The translations under genes were made by a program, and so were the position numbers. A stretch of 42,717 bases of DNA from CAZEVY01 sp964515555 (lineage in GTDB: Bacteria > Acidobacteriota > Terriglobia > Bryobacterales > Bryobacteraceae). Shown here piece by piece: positions 1-6,556 of the stretch; the stretch's first letter is position 1; each line of letters begins with the position of its first letter. Location: positions 1 to 42,717 of the forward strand of contig CAZEVY010000037.1 of assembly GCA_964515555.1 (NCBI GenBank). Reading direction: 5' to 3'. The notes under the pieces were generated by a model, which worked only from the letters and a program-made list of their open reading frames with translations, did not search any database and was not told where the DNA came from.

Positions 1-105
1 CGTGGACTTGCCGTCGTCCACCGAGCCCGCGGTGGTGAAGCGCAGCATCTCGCGGCGTTCGTGGGCGGCGAGGAACTGCTCGATGGTCGCGGGCGGCGAC
101 GCCAT
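1..105 (-). CDS. cysN: Sulfate adenylyltransferase subunit 1 (CysN), N-terminal fragment
   Basis: Only the first 35 codons lie in the window; the gene runs off the left edge. The translation begins MASPPATIEQFLAAHERR and reaches the GTPase P-loop GSVDDGKST, the diagnostic start of the CysN/NodQ GTPase. CysN hydrolyses GTP to drive ATP sulfurylase (CysD) in forming adenosine 5'-phosphosulfate from sulfate and ATP in the cytoplasm. It begins 2 bp after the cysD stop codon, so the two are almost certainly co-transcribed and translationally coupled. Whether an APS kinase domain is fused at its C-terminus, as in CysNC proteins, cannot be seen. Confidence 0.93.
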   Translation of the reverse strand, partial: MASPPATIEQFLAAHERREMLRFTTAGSVDDGKST

Positions 106-107
106 GG

Positions 108-1040
108 TCAGAAATAACCTTCGCGCTTCTTGATCTCCATGGAGCCTTCCTGGTCATGGTCGATGACGCGGTTCTCGCGCTCGGAGCGGCGGAACTGGAC
201 GAGCTCCTCGACGATGCGCGGGATGGAGTCGGCCTCGGAGTGGATGGCGCCGGTGCAATAGGTGCAGCCGAGCGAGCGCATGCGGCTCATGACGAGCTGG
301 GGCTTCTCGCCGGGCTCGAGCGGCACGTTGTGCTCCAGCGGTATCAGCGCGCCGTTGCGCACCACCATCTCGCGCTCGGCGGCGAAGTAGAGCGGCACGA
401 CGGGGATGTCTTCGACGTGAATGTAGTGCCAGACGTCGAGCTCGGTCCAGTTGGAGAGCGGGAACACGCGGATCGACTCGCCCTTGTCGACGCGCGCGTT
501 GTAGATGTTCCACAGCTCCGGGCGCTGGTTCTTGGGATCCCACTGCCCGAAGCGGTCGCGGAAGGAGTAGATGCGCTCCTTGGCGCGCGACTTTTCTTCG
601 TCGCGGCGCGCGCCGCCGAAAGCGGCGTCGAAGCCGTAGTGGTTGAGGGCGTCGAGCAGCGCCTTGGTCTTCAGCAGCGCGCAGCACTTCTGGGTGCCTA
701 GCTTGAAGGGATTGGCGCCGTCGGCGATGGCTTCTTTGTTGGTCCACACCAGGAGCTCGGCGCCGATCTCGCGCGCGTACGCGTCGCGGAACTTCGTCAT
801 CTCGACGAATTTGTAGGTGGTGTCGACGTGCAGCAGCGGGAACGGAATCTTGCCGGGGTGGAAGGCTTTCTGCGCCAGACGCAGCATGACCGAGGAGTCC
901 TTGCCGATCGAGTACAGCATCACGGGGCGCTGGAACTCGGCGGCGACTTCGCGGATGATGTGAATGGACTCCGCCTCCAGTTGCTTGAGGTGGGTCAGGG
1001 TTCGCGGGGCCAAGTCACAGGATAACACAGAAGCGGGCAA
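108..1040 (-). CDS. cysD: Sulfate adenylyltransferase subunit 2 (CysD)
   Basis: Catalytic subunit of ATP sulfurylase, which adenylylates sulfate in the first step of assimilatory sulfate reduction. The PP-loop SIGKDSS is at residues 44-50. The sequence also carries the family signatures FGGARRDEEKSRAKER and LGCTYCTGA and ends in KKREGYF, all typical of CysD. The length (310 aa from the first TTG) is slightly above the usual ~300 aa. The true start is uncertain: TTG at 1040, GTG at 1028, or TTG at 1013. The last gives MAPRTLTHL, which best matches the length of the E. coli N-terminus. No clear Shine-Dalgarno supports any of them. It is followed after 2 bp by cysN and is divergent from the hydrolase at 1105. 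Confidence 0.95.
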   Translation of the reverse strand: MPASVLSCDLAPRTLTHLKQLEAESIHIIREVAAEFQRPVMLYSIGKDSSVMLRLAQKAFHPGKIPFPLLHVDTTYKFVEMTKFRDAYAREIGAELLVWTNKEAIADGANPFKLGTQKCCALLKTKALLDALNHYGFDAAFGGARRDEEKSRAKERIYSFRDRFGQWDPKNQRPELWNIYNARVDKGESIRVFPLSNWTELDVWHYIHVEDIPVVPLYFAAEREMVVRNGALIPLEHNVPLEPGEKPQLVMSRMRSLGCTYCTGAIHSEADSIPRIVEELVQFRRSERENRVIDHDQEGSMEIKKREGYF

Positions 1041-1092
1041 ATCGAAGTACTTCTATCGAGATTGGTATGATTGTGCGACTCTGCCTTTCTGC

Positions 1093-1098
1093 TAGGCT
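1093..1098 (+). promoter_or_regulatory. Putative -10 box (TAGGCT) for the hydrolase
   Basis: The hexamer sits 6 nt before the ATG at 1105, so transcription would start at or next to the start codon (leaderless mRNA). No convincing -35 was identified. This is an inference from spacing and resemblance to other starts in the window. Confidence 0.3.
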
Positions 1099-1104
1099 AT
1101 CCAT

Positions 1105-2238
1105 ATGATTCTGTGGGCGATTCTTCTGCTGTCCCAGGCCGACCCGGCCGCGCGCTGGAACCAGCACCGGGTGTCGAATGTCCGCAGTCCGGCACAGGAA
1201 CCGGGGGCGGAGACGGTCGCGATCCCGTCGCTGGTGGAGGGCGTGCGGTCGGCGGAGGATTGGAAGAGGCGCAGGCGGCCGGAACTGCTCGCATTCTGGA
1301 CGGACCTGCTGGGAAAGCTCGACCCCGTGCGCGCCGATCGCCGGTGGTTCGGCGACATCCGGAAAGCGCGCATTCTCGATCGCCAGGAAAAGGAGAATTA
1401 CACGCGCATTCATCTGGAATTACCGATCGAGGCTGACTTTTATCAGAAACACCTGCTGCTATTACCGAGAAACCAGGGGCGGGGGCCGTTTCCGGCGGTG
1501 ATCTGCTGGACGTCGTCGACGCCCGACTACACGGCGCCCGAGGAGTGGTGGGGCGCCTGGCTGGCGTCGCGCGGGTACGTGGTGCTGACGAGCTGGTCGT
1601 TCATCCGGAACTATCGCGACGGGACGACGTTTCGCACGGGCGCGGGCGAGAAGCTCTACGAGCGCTTCGGGCGCTGGCTGCCGATGGCGAAGATGGTCCA
1701 CGACGCGCGTCGCGAGGCGGAGTACTTGCGGTCGCTGAAGGAGGTCGACCGGCGGCGGATCGGGTTCATCGGGTTCTCGCTGGGGGCGAAGGCGGCGGTG
1801 TACGTGGCGGCGTTCGCGCCGGAGATCGCGGCGACGGTGGCGCTCGACCCCCATATCGCCGTGAATGGCGGGACCAACTGGTACGCGCCGTGGTATCTCG
1901 ACTGGACGCGCGAGTGGCCGGGGCGGCGCACGGTGTTGCAGTTGCTGAATCCGGACGCGTCGCGGCCGGGCTTCGAGCGGGATCACCACGAGCTCATGGC
2001 GTTGAGCGCGCCGAAGCCGTTTCTGCTGATCGGCGGGAGCCAGACGGAGGATCGCGGCGGGGATTCGGATGATTTGCAGAGCTGGGGATATTTCAATCGC
2101 GCGCGCGAGGTGTATAAGCTGCTGGGGGTGGAGGATCGGATACAGTTCGCCTCGACGGGGGACGGGCATCGGGCGAACGCTCCGGCGATCGACGCGGCCT
2201 GGCAGGGTTTTTTCGCGCGGTGGCTGAAGCGGCGGTAG
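1105..2238 (+). CDS. Secreted alpha/beta hydrolase (dienelactone hydrolase / acetyl-xylan-esterase-like)
   Basis: A 377-aa protein with a short hydrophobic N-terminus (MILWAILLLSQADPAA) consistent with a signal peptide. An alpha/beta-hydrolase core follows, with the nucleophile elbow GFSLG (Ser225), a late acidic segment SQTEDRGGDSDD that could supply the catalytic acid, and a C-terminal GDGHRA that supplies the catalytic His. The region before the nucleophile (WTSSTPDYTAPEEWW, then ASRGYVVLTSWSF) resembles large secreted esterases of the DLH/acetyl-xylan-esterase group common in Solibacter genomes. The substrate is unknown; an ester of a plant polysaccharide is one possibility. It stands alone, divergent from cysD. 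The ATG at 1105 is chosen because it starts the signal peptide and lies just behind a -10-like box. Confidence 0.8.
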   Translation: MILWAILLLSQADPAARWNQHRVSNVRSPAQEPGAETVAIPSLVEGVRSAEDWKRRRRPELLAFWTDLLGKLDPVRADRRWFGDIRKARILDRQEKENYTRIHLELPIEADFYQKHLLLLPRNQGRGPFPAVICWTSSTPDYTAPEEWWGAWLASRGYVVLTSWSFIRNYRDGTTFRTGAGEKLYERFGRWLPMAKMVHDARREAEYLRSLKEVDRRRIGFIGFSLGAKAAVYVAAFAPEIAATVALDPHIAVNGGTNWYAPWYLDWTREWPGRRTVLQLLNPDASRPGFERDHHELMALSAPKPFLLIGGSQTEDRGGDSDDLQSWGYFNRAREVYKLLGVEDRIQFASTGDGHRANAPAIDAAWQGFFARWLKRR

Positions 2239-2304
2239 GAGACCGACCTTTTCCGGCGAGTCACGGCATCCCTCCTTTCCACGCGCCTGCGGTACCCTGA
2301 TTCC

Positions 2305-2652
2305 ATGAAGACCATCGACTGGCGCTACCATCGCCACGGTTGAATGACCTGCCGGCGCGCGCAGGAGTTTCTTGCGAAAACCGGCGTCTCGACCACCGAG
2401 ACGGTCGACGCGCGTAAGCGCACCATGAGCGAGAAGGACGCCCTGGCGTTGACGCGCGACGTCGACGAAATCTACGCCGCAAGGGGAAAGAACGTCGTCC
2501 ACTTCGATCTCCGAAAGGACAAGCCGGACCGCGATACGCTGCTCGCCGCCTTACTCGGTCCGACCGGCAACCTTCGCGCTCCGACCTCGCGCGTAGGGCG
2601 AACGCTGATCGTCGGGTTCGACGAGGCGTTGTATCGGAAGACGCTCGGCTGA
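2305..2652 (+). CDS. ArsC-like thioredoxin-fold protein with in-frame UGA (probable selenoprotein, UxxC)
   Basis: The frame opens at ATG 2305 with MKTIDWRYHRHG, meets TGA at 2341-2343 and continues without a break as MTCRRAQEFLAKTG to a TGA stop at 2650-2652, giving 115 residues with position 13 recoded. Members of the ArsC/Spx-like family begin with a beta strand of the W-x-YH-R type followed by a CxxC or UxxC redox motif; here the UGA falls exactly on the first catalytic residue (U13-M-T-C16). The cis-Pro loop LRAPTSRVG and the end LIVGFDEALYR are also typical. A bSECIS-like hairpin lies directly downstream (2351-2385). Starting instead at ATG 2344 would remove the first strand and the active site. 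Likely a cytosolic thiol/selenol oxidoreductase; its substrate, arsenate or other, is not shown. Alternatives are a Cys-to-stop pseudogene or a sequencing error. No sel genes are in the window. Confidence 0.78.
2351..2385 (+). promoter_or_regulatory. bSECIS-like hairpin following the in-frame UGA
   Basis: The upper stem pairs 2360-2366 with 2370-2376 (seven pairs including one G-U) around the three-base apical loop GUU at 2367-2369. A lower stem pairs GCCGG at 2351-2355 with CCGGC at 2381-2385 across a 4x4 internal loop. Between the UGA (ends 2343) and the apical loop are 23 nt, inside the window generally described for bacterial SECIS elements, and the GU in the loop is the base pair of contacts expected for SelB. 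Pairing was found by eye; no energy was calculated. Confidence 0.65.
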
Positions 2653-2712
2653 ATCCCGGGCCGCTTCGCCGTCATCTAATAGGTGCTAGCCTGCAATCGG
2701 AGCGTACCCAAT

Positions 2713-3204
2713 ATGGACAAAAAGAAAAGCATTCATCTACTGAACAAGGCCGCGGCCGACGAGCTGCAGGCCATCCACCAGTACATGTACTTCCACTTTC
2801 ATCTGGCCGACCAGGGTTTCGGCCCGCTGGCGGCGCTGTTCAAGCGCATCGCGGTGCAAGAGATGATGCACCTGGAGGCGCTGGCCGAGCGCATCCTCTA
2901 CTTGAAGGGCGACGTGGATATGACGCCCGCCGGTCCGGTCGCCAAGGAGACGGACGCGGCCAAGATGCTGGCGATGGCGCGGGAACTGGAGGACCAGAGC
3001 GCGCGCGACTACAACCAGTCTGCGATGGAATGCGCGGCCAACGCGGACGCGGCTTCGAAGCAGATCTTCGAGGGCCTCATCGCCAGTGAAGAGGAGCACA
3101 ACGACATCTTCGACAAACAACTGGAGAACATCGAGCGCTTCGGTCCGAATTACCTGGCGCTTCAGTCGTTCGCCGAAATGCCGAAGGAGACGCCGCCGAA
3201 GTAA
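2713..3204 (+). CDS. bfr: Bacterioferritin
   Basis: A 163-aa four-helix-bundle ferritin close to the usual ~158 aa. The ATG at 2713 is preferred over a GTG at 2683 because it matches the family start and has GGAG about 10 nt upstream. Ferroxidase ligands appear in register: Glu17 (ADELQAIHQY), Glu50 and His53 (QEMMH), the Glu of the RELEDQSARDY helix, and EEEH in the last helix. Met51 aligns with the haem-ligating Met52 of E. coli Bfr. It would oxidise and store iron in a 24-mer in the cytoplasm. A -10-like TAGCCT lies at 2686-2691. It follows the UGA-containing redox gene on the same strand by 60 bp, but a shared role is not shown. Confidence 0.92.
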   Translation: MDKKKSIHLLNKAAADELQAIHQYMYFHFHLADQGFGPLAALFKRIAVQEMMHLEALAERILYLKGDVDMTPAGPVAKETDAAKMLAMARELEDQSARDYNQSAMECAANADAASKQIFEGLIASEEEHNDIFDKQLENIERFGPNYLALQSFAEMPKETPPK

Positions 3205-3212
3205 CGGCGCGC

Positions 3213-4402
3213 CTACATCCGCTCGAAGACGCCGGCGGCGCCCTGGCCACCGCCGATGCACATGGTCACCATGCCGTAGCGCGACTCACGGCGCCGCATC
3301 TCCCGCAACAGGGTCGCGGTGAGTTTGGCGCCCGTGCATCCGAGCGGATGACCGAGCGCGATGGCGCCGCCGTTGACGTTGACGCGGTCTGGGTCCAGGC
3401 CGACCTCACGAATCACCGCCAGCGCCTGCACGGCGAAAGCCTCGTTCAGCTCGACGACTCCGATCCCGTCCAACTTCACGCCGGCCAGTGCGAGCGCCTT
3501 GGGAATCGCCGCGACCGGGCCGATGCCCATNNNNNNNNNNCCATGATCTCGGGCGGCACGCCACCGACGGCGAACGAGGCGAAGCGCGCCATCGGCTTCA
3601 GTCCGAGCTCGCGGGCTTTGGCCTCCGACATCACCAGCGCCGCCGCCGCGCCGTCAGAGGTCTGCGACGAGTTGCCCGCCGTGACCGAGCCGCGCGCGTG
3701 GAAGACGGGCTTGAGCTTCGCGAGCGCCTCGACGGAGGTGTCGCCGCGCGGGCCTTCGTCGCGGTTGAATACGCGGGTGGCGGTCTTCGGGCGGCCGTTC
3801 GTGAGCGTCGTCTCTTCGATTTCGACGGGCACGATCTCGTCATCGAAATGTCCGTCGGCCTGGGCCGCGAGCGCGTTGGTGTGGCTGCGAAACGAAAACG
3901 CGTCCTGTTCCTCGCGCCCGATGCCGTACTTCTTCTGAAGGTTCTCCGCCGTGAGTCCCATGCTGATGTAGATCTCCGGCTGGTGGTCCACCATCCATGG
4001 ATTCGGCGCCAGCTTGTGGCCTGTCATGGGGAGCATGCTCATCGACTCGGCGCCGCCGGCGATGACGACCGACGCGCCGCCGGATCGGATCTTCTCGGCG
4101 GCCATGGCGATGGCCTGGAGTCCCGAGGAGCAGAAGCGGTTGATGGTGACGCCAGGGACGCTGGCCGGCAGGCCCGCGCGCAGCAGTGCGATGCGCGCCA
4201 TGTTCATGCCGGATTCGGCCTCGGGCATCGCGCAGCCGAGGATGACATCGTCGACCGAGTCGGGCGCGACCTGCGGGTACTTCTTTAAGAGCGCGCCGAT
4301 GACGGTGGCGGCAAGGTCGTCGGGGCGGACCGAGCGCAGGGATCCGCGCGGGGCCTTGCCGACGGCGGTGCGAAGGCAATCGACGATGACGGCTTCTATC
4401 AT
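3213..4402 (-). CDS. Acetyl-CoA C-acyltransferase (thiolase), interrupted by an assembly gap
   Basis: Degradative or biosynthetic thiolase that cleaves or condenses acyl-CoA (beta-oxidation or acetoacetyl-CoA formation). Nucleophile Cys91 lies in NRFCSSGLQA; after joining across the gap, His347 (GGAIALGHPLG) and Cys377 (MCIGGGQG) complete the triad, and NEAF is present. The 10-N run at 3531-3540 breaks the frame, but the bases on both sides share CCAT. Removing the Ns and one copy of CCAT gives exactly 392 codons and restores the conserved EIMGIGP motif, so the gene is almost certainly intact at 391 aa. FadA/FadI-type and PhaA-type enzymes cannot be told apart here, and no fadB partner is adjacent. 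It is divergent from the bicupin gene at 4465. Confidence 0.9.
3531..3540. other. Assembly gap (10 N) within the thiolase gene
   Basis: Ten Ns flanked by CCCAT on the left and CCAT on the right. Collapsing the repeated CCAT restores the reading frame, so the real gap is probably zero bases. Confidence 0.9.
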
Positions 4403-4447
4403 GGCTTCCTGTTGGGGCTTCCCTCGGATTGTAGCGCGGCGCTGTGA

Positions 4448-4453
4448 TAGAAT
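4448..4453 (+). promoter_or_regulatory. Putative -10 box (TAGAAT) for the bicupin gene
   Basis: Five of six bases match the TATAAT consensus. It lies 11 nt before the ATG at 4465, implying a leader of only a few nucleotides. Confidence 0.4.
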
Positions 4454-4464
4454 CCGGATCGCTT

Positions 4465-5373
4465 ATGCGCATCACCACCGTATTCCTCGTCCTCACAGCG
4501 CTCGCCTCGGCCGCTTTCGCGCAGACCGTCTACGCACCGAAAGGCAAGCCCGGAGTCTACACCCCGCCGCACAAGCCGCACACGAAGATCGCCGAGGTGA
4601 AGAAGAAACACGCCGGCCACCGGGCCTGGCGAGAACTGGTGGTCAACGACGAGCACCTGCGCAGCGAGTACGTGCAGGCGGCGCCAGCGGCCAAGGTGTC
4701 GCCGCGGCTGCACCCGGACACGCGCATCTGGTGGGTGGTCCTGGAGGGACAGGTGCGCTTCGAGATCGAGGGCGAGAAGCCGTTCGTCGCCAGCCGCGGC
4801 TCGATGGTGCAGGCGCCGATGCAGACGATCTATTCGATGGAGGTGGTGGGCGACGCGCCGGCGCTGTATTTCGAGACCAGCCCGTCGAACACCAGCACGC
4901 TGTACGTCTCCAAGGCGGATGCGCCGGCGATCCCGGGAATCAGTTTCATGCCGGTCCGGTTCCCCCGCAAACCGGGCGAATGGCTGCACGGCAACAAGCC
5001 GCACGTAACGTTCGACGAAACCGCCAAGGCGCTCGACGAGGGCAGGCTCACGGGCACGGTGCGCATCGTGCAGGACGATCGCGGGACGGGGAATTTCATT
5101 TACGGGCGCGAGAAGCAGCTCCCGCCGTTCAATCCGAAGAATCTCGGGCACTACCATCCCGAATGCGCCGAGTACTGGCTGATTATGCGCGGCCAGATCC
5201 GGTATCCCATCGAGACGGTCGGCGACATCGTGGCGAGCGAGGGGGATGTCGTCTACGTGCCGCGGTATACGTTCCACGCGCCGCGGTGGCACGGCGAGGG
5301 GCCGTCCTGCCGGCTGGCGATGAACGGGTACCCGCAGATTTCGCACCTGTTCGAGGAAGGGAGCGGACGCTAG
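4465..5373 (+). CDS. Exported bicupin protein
   Basis: A 302-aa protein from the ATG at 4465, chosen over a GTG at 4444 because it opens a clean signal peptide (MRITTVFLVLTALASAAFA, then QTVYA). Two cupin modules follow. The first (LHPDTRIWWVVLEGQVRFEI, then GSMVQAPMQTIYSMEV) lacks most metal-binding histidines. The second keeps HYHPECAEYWLIMRGQIRYPI and VVYVPRYTFHAPRWHG, with His-x-His...Glu and a late His that could bind a metal. Predicted periplasmic or secreted; the reaction is unknown (dioxygenase, isomerase and binding roles all occur among bicupins). It is the only plus-strand gene between the thiolase and the toxin locus. Confidence 0.8.
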   Translation: MRITTVFLVLTALASAAFAQTVYAPKGKPGVYTPPHKPHTKIAEVKKKHAGHRAWRELVVNDEHLRSEYVQAAPAAKVSPRLHPDTRIWWVVLEGQVRFEIEGEKPFVASRGSMVQAPMQTIYSMEVVGDAPALYFETSPSNTSTLYVSKADAPAIPGISFMPVRFPRKPGEWLHGNKPHVTFDETAKALDEGRLTGTVRIVQDDRGTGNFIYGREKQLPPFNPKNLGHYHPECAEYWLIMRGQIRYPIETVGDIVASEGDVVYVPRYTFHAPRWHGEGPSCRLAMNGYPQISHLFEEGSGR

Positions 5374-5376
5374 AGG

Positions 5377-5813
5377 TTACTGGCTCGCGAGGATCAGCGA
5401 GCGGGCGTTCTTGAACTTGCGGAATCCGCCATCGAAGGTGACAATCGTCATTCCGGAAACGGCTGCGAACGCCAACAGGTAGGCATCCATCCAGAAGTTG
5501 GCGCCGTCGTCAAGATTCCGTGTCGTAGCTCGCAGTTCTTCCCACAAGTCGGCCGGCTCCTCGGTGAATCCCACCCGGGTATCCCGCGCGAAGCCGTCCC
5601 ATATTTGCCAGGCCCCGCGAGGAGTCAGCCGATCGGACCCCATCACCGAACGGTTTGTCAGCAAGCGTAGCAGCGCGAGCTGCGTATAGCGGCAGAAGTG
5701 CGCCTCACCGGAGCCCGCGTTCGAGAACCATTCATGCGCAATCGAATAGTGGCAGTGGCCGTTTCATGCAACCAGACGTTCACATCAACCAAACAGGATT
5801 CGGGCGATGTCAT
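5377..5813 (-). pseudogene. PIN-domain (VapC-like) toxin, frameshifted
   Basis: The N-terminal strand with the first catalytic Asp (LVDVNVWLHE) is encoded from ATG 5813 (or TTG 5792). The rest, NGHCHYSIAHEWFS, then AHFCRYTQLALLRLLTNRSVMG, DAYLLAFAA and TFDGGF with the remaining acidic residues, lies in another frame down to the stop at 5377. The two frames join if one A is added to the AAA run at 5762-5764 (minus strand), giving LHENGHCHY. This is either a true single-base deletion that inactivates the RNase or a homopolymer error. The start overlaps the RHH antitoxin gene by 29 bp, the usual toxin-antitoxin arrangement. VapC-type toxins are Mg-dependent ribonucleases that cleave tRNA or rRNA. 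Confidence 0.72.
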
Positions 5814-6015
5814 CGTTTGTCAGCGTCACGCTACCCGGATTCCTGGAGCGGATCAACGGAAACTTGACCTTTCGCTTCGATTTCGGTGGTGGCGGCGCGT
5901 CCAGTTCCCGCCGAACGGCGCGAGCGACCAACTCCTTCAAAGAGACGCCTTGCAGGGCAGCCGCCGCCTTGAGGCGACGGAACAACGGATCCGGAAGGTC
6001 GATCGTGGTGCGCAT
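5785..6015 (-). CDS. Ribbon-helix-helix antitoxin (VapB-like)
   Basis: A 76-aa protein beginning MRTTIDLPDPLFRRLKAAAALQG, a classic RHH strand followed by a helix (GVSLKELVARAVRREL) and a basic, proline-rich linker PPPPKSKRKVKFPLI. The tail NPGSVTLTNDDIARILFG probably wraps the PIN toxin. ATG 6015 is chosen because the beta strand starts there; an upstream in-frame ATG would only add a few non-conserved residues. The gene overlaps the downstream toxin, and as a VapB-type antitoxin it would both neutralise the toxin and repress the operon. Intact, unlike its partner. Confidence 0.8.
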   Translation of the reverse strand: MRTTIDLPDPLFRRLKAAAALQGVSLKELVARAVRRELDAPPPPKSKRKVKFPLIRSRNPGSVTLTNDDIARILFG

Positions 6016-6038
6016 AAAAGCATTTAGCATCAGAGGCA

Positions 6039-6515
6039 TCAGACGGCGGCGTCGCGGCGAATCACGAAGTCGAGCTCGAACATCGTGTAGCAGGTGCGCT
6101 GCATGCCGATGCGCTCGTAGGTCGCCTGGGCGGCGGCATTCTCATTCTCGACGTACAACCGCACGCCGCAGACGCCCGCGTCGGCGCGCGCCAGCGCGAT
6201 CACGTGGTCGTAGAGCGACCGGAAGACGCCGCGGCCGCGCCAGTCGCGATGCACGTAGACGCTCTGAATCCACCAGAAGGTGGCGTTGCGCCAGTCGCTC
6301 CACTCGTAGGTGATCATCATCTGGCCGACGACGCGGCCGCCGGCCTCGGCGACCCAGTAGACGCCTTTCGAGGGGTCTTCGAGAATCGAGCGCACGCCGC
6401 TGCGGAGACGATCGCGGTCGAGATCGAGGTGCTCGGTCTCGCGCGCCATGGCGGCGTTGTATTCGGCGATGATTTCGGCGTCGGCGGGCGTGGCGGGGCG
6501 AATGGAAGTGCTCAT
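6039..6515 (-). CDS. GNAT-family N-acetyltransferase
   Basis: A 158-aa Gcn5-related acetyltransferase. It starts MSTSIRPATPADAEIIAEYN, a typical first strand and helix of the GNAT fold. Motif A, the acetyl-CoA binding site, is IQSVYVHRDWRGRGVFRSLYDHV, seen here as VYVHRDWRGRGVF. The end AQATYERIGMQR, with ENENAAAQ before it, is the usual motif B. ATG 6515 is chosen because any longer start would run into the neighbouring divergent gene's signals. The acceptor substrate is unknown. The gene ends 23 bp before the antitoxin start and points the same way, so readthrough into the toxin-antitoxin locus is possible. Confidence 0.87.
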   Translation of the reverse strand: MSTSIRPATPADAEIIAEYNAAMARETEHLDLDRDRLRSGVRSILEDPSKGVYWVAEAGGRVVGQMMITYEWSDWRNATFWWIQSVYVHRDWRGRGVFRSLYDHVIALARADAGVCGVRLYVENENAAAQATYERIGMQRTCYTMFELDFVIRRDAAV

Positions 6516-6556
6516 GATAAAGTGATACCCAACGCTCACTATAAACGGAGGGAGCC

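Noticed and set aside
2348..2365. A hairpin CCTGC/GCAGG immediately after the in-frame UGA, considered as the SECIS element
   Set aside because: Its loop is only ~10 nt from the UGA, closer than usual for bacterial SECIS. The hairpin at 2360-2376 fits the distance and loop rules better.
2344..2652. A 102-aa protein starting at ATG 2344
   Set aside because: The start follows the TGA directly, has no ribosome-binding site, and would lack the first strand and first catalytic residue of the family; the longer frame through the UGA is preferred.
5664..5664. PIN toxin start at TTG 5664 as a complete small gene
   Set aside because: The 95-aa product lacks the first catalytic Asp and first strand, which are present upstream in another frame.
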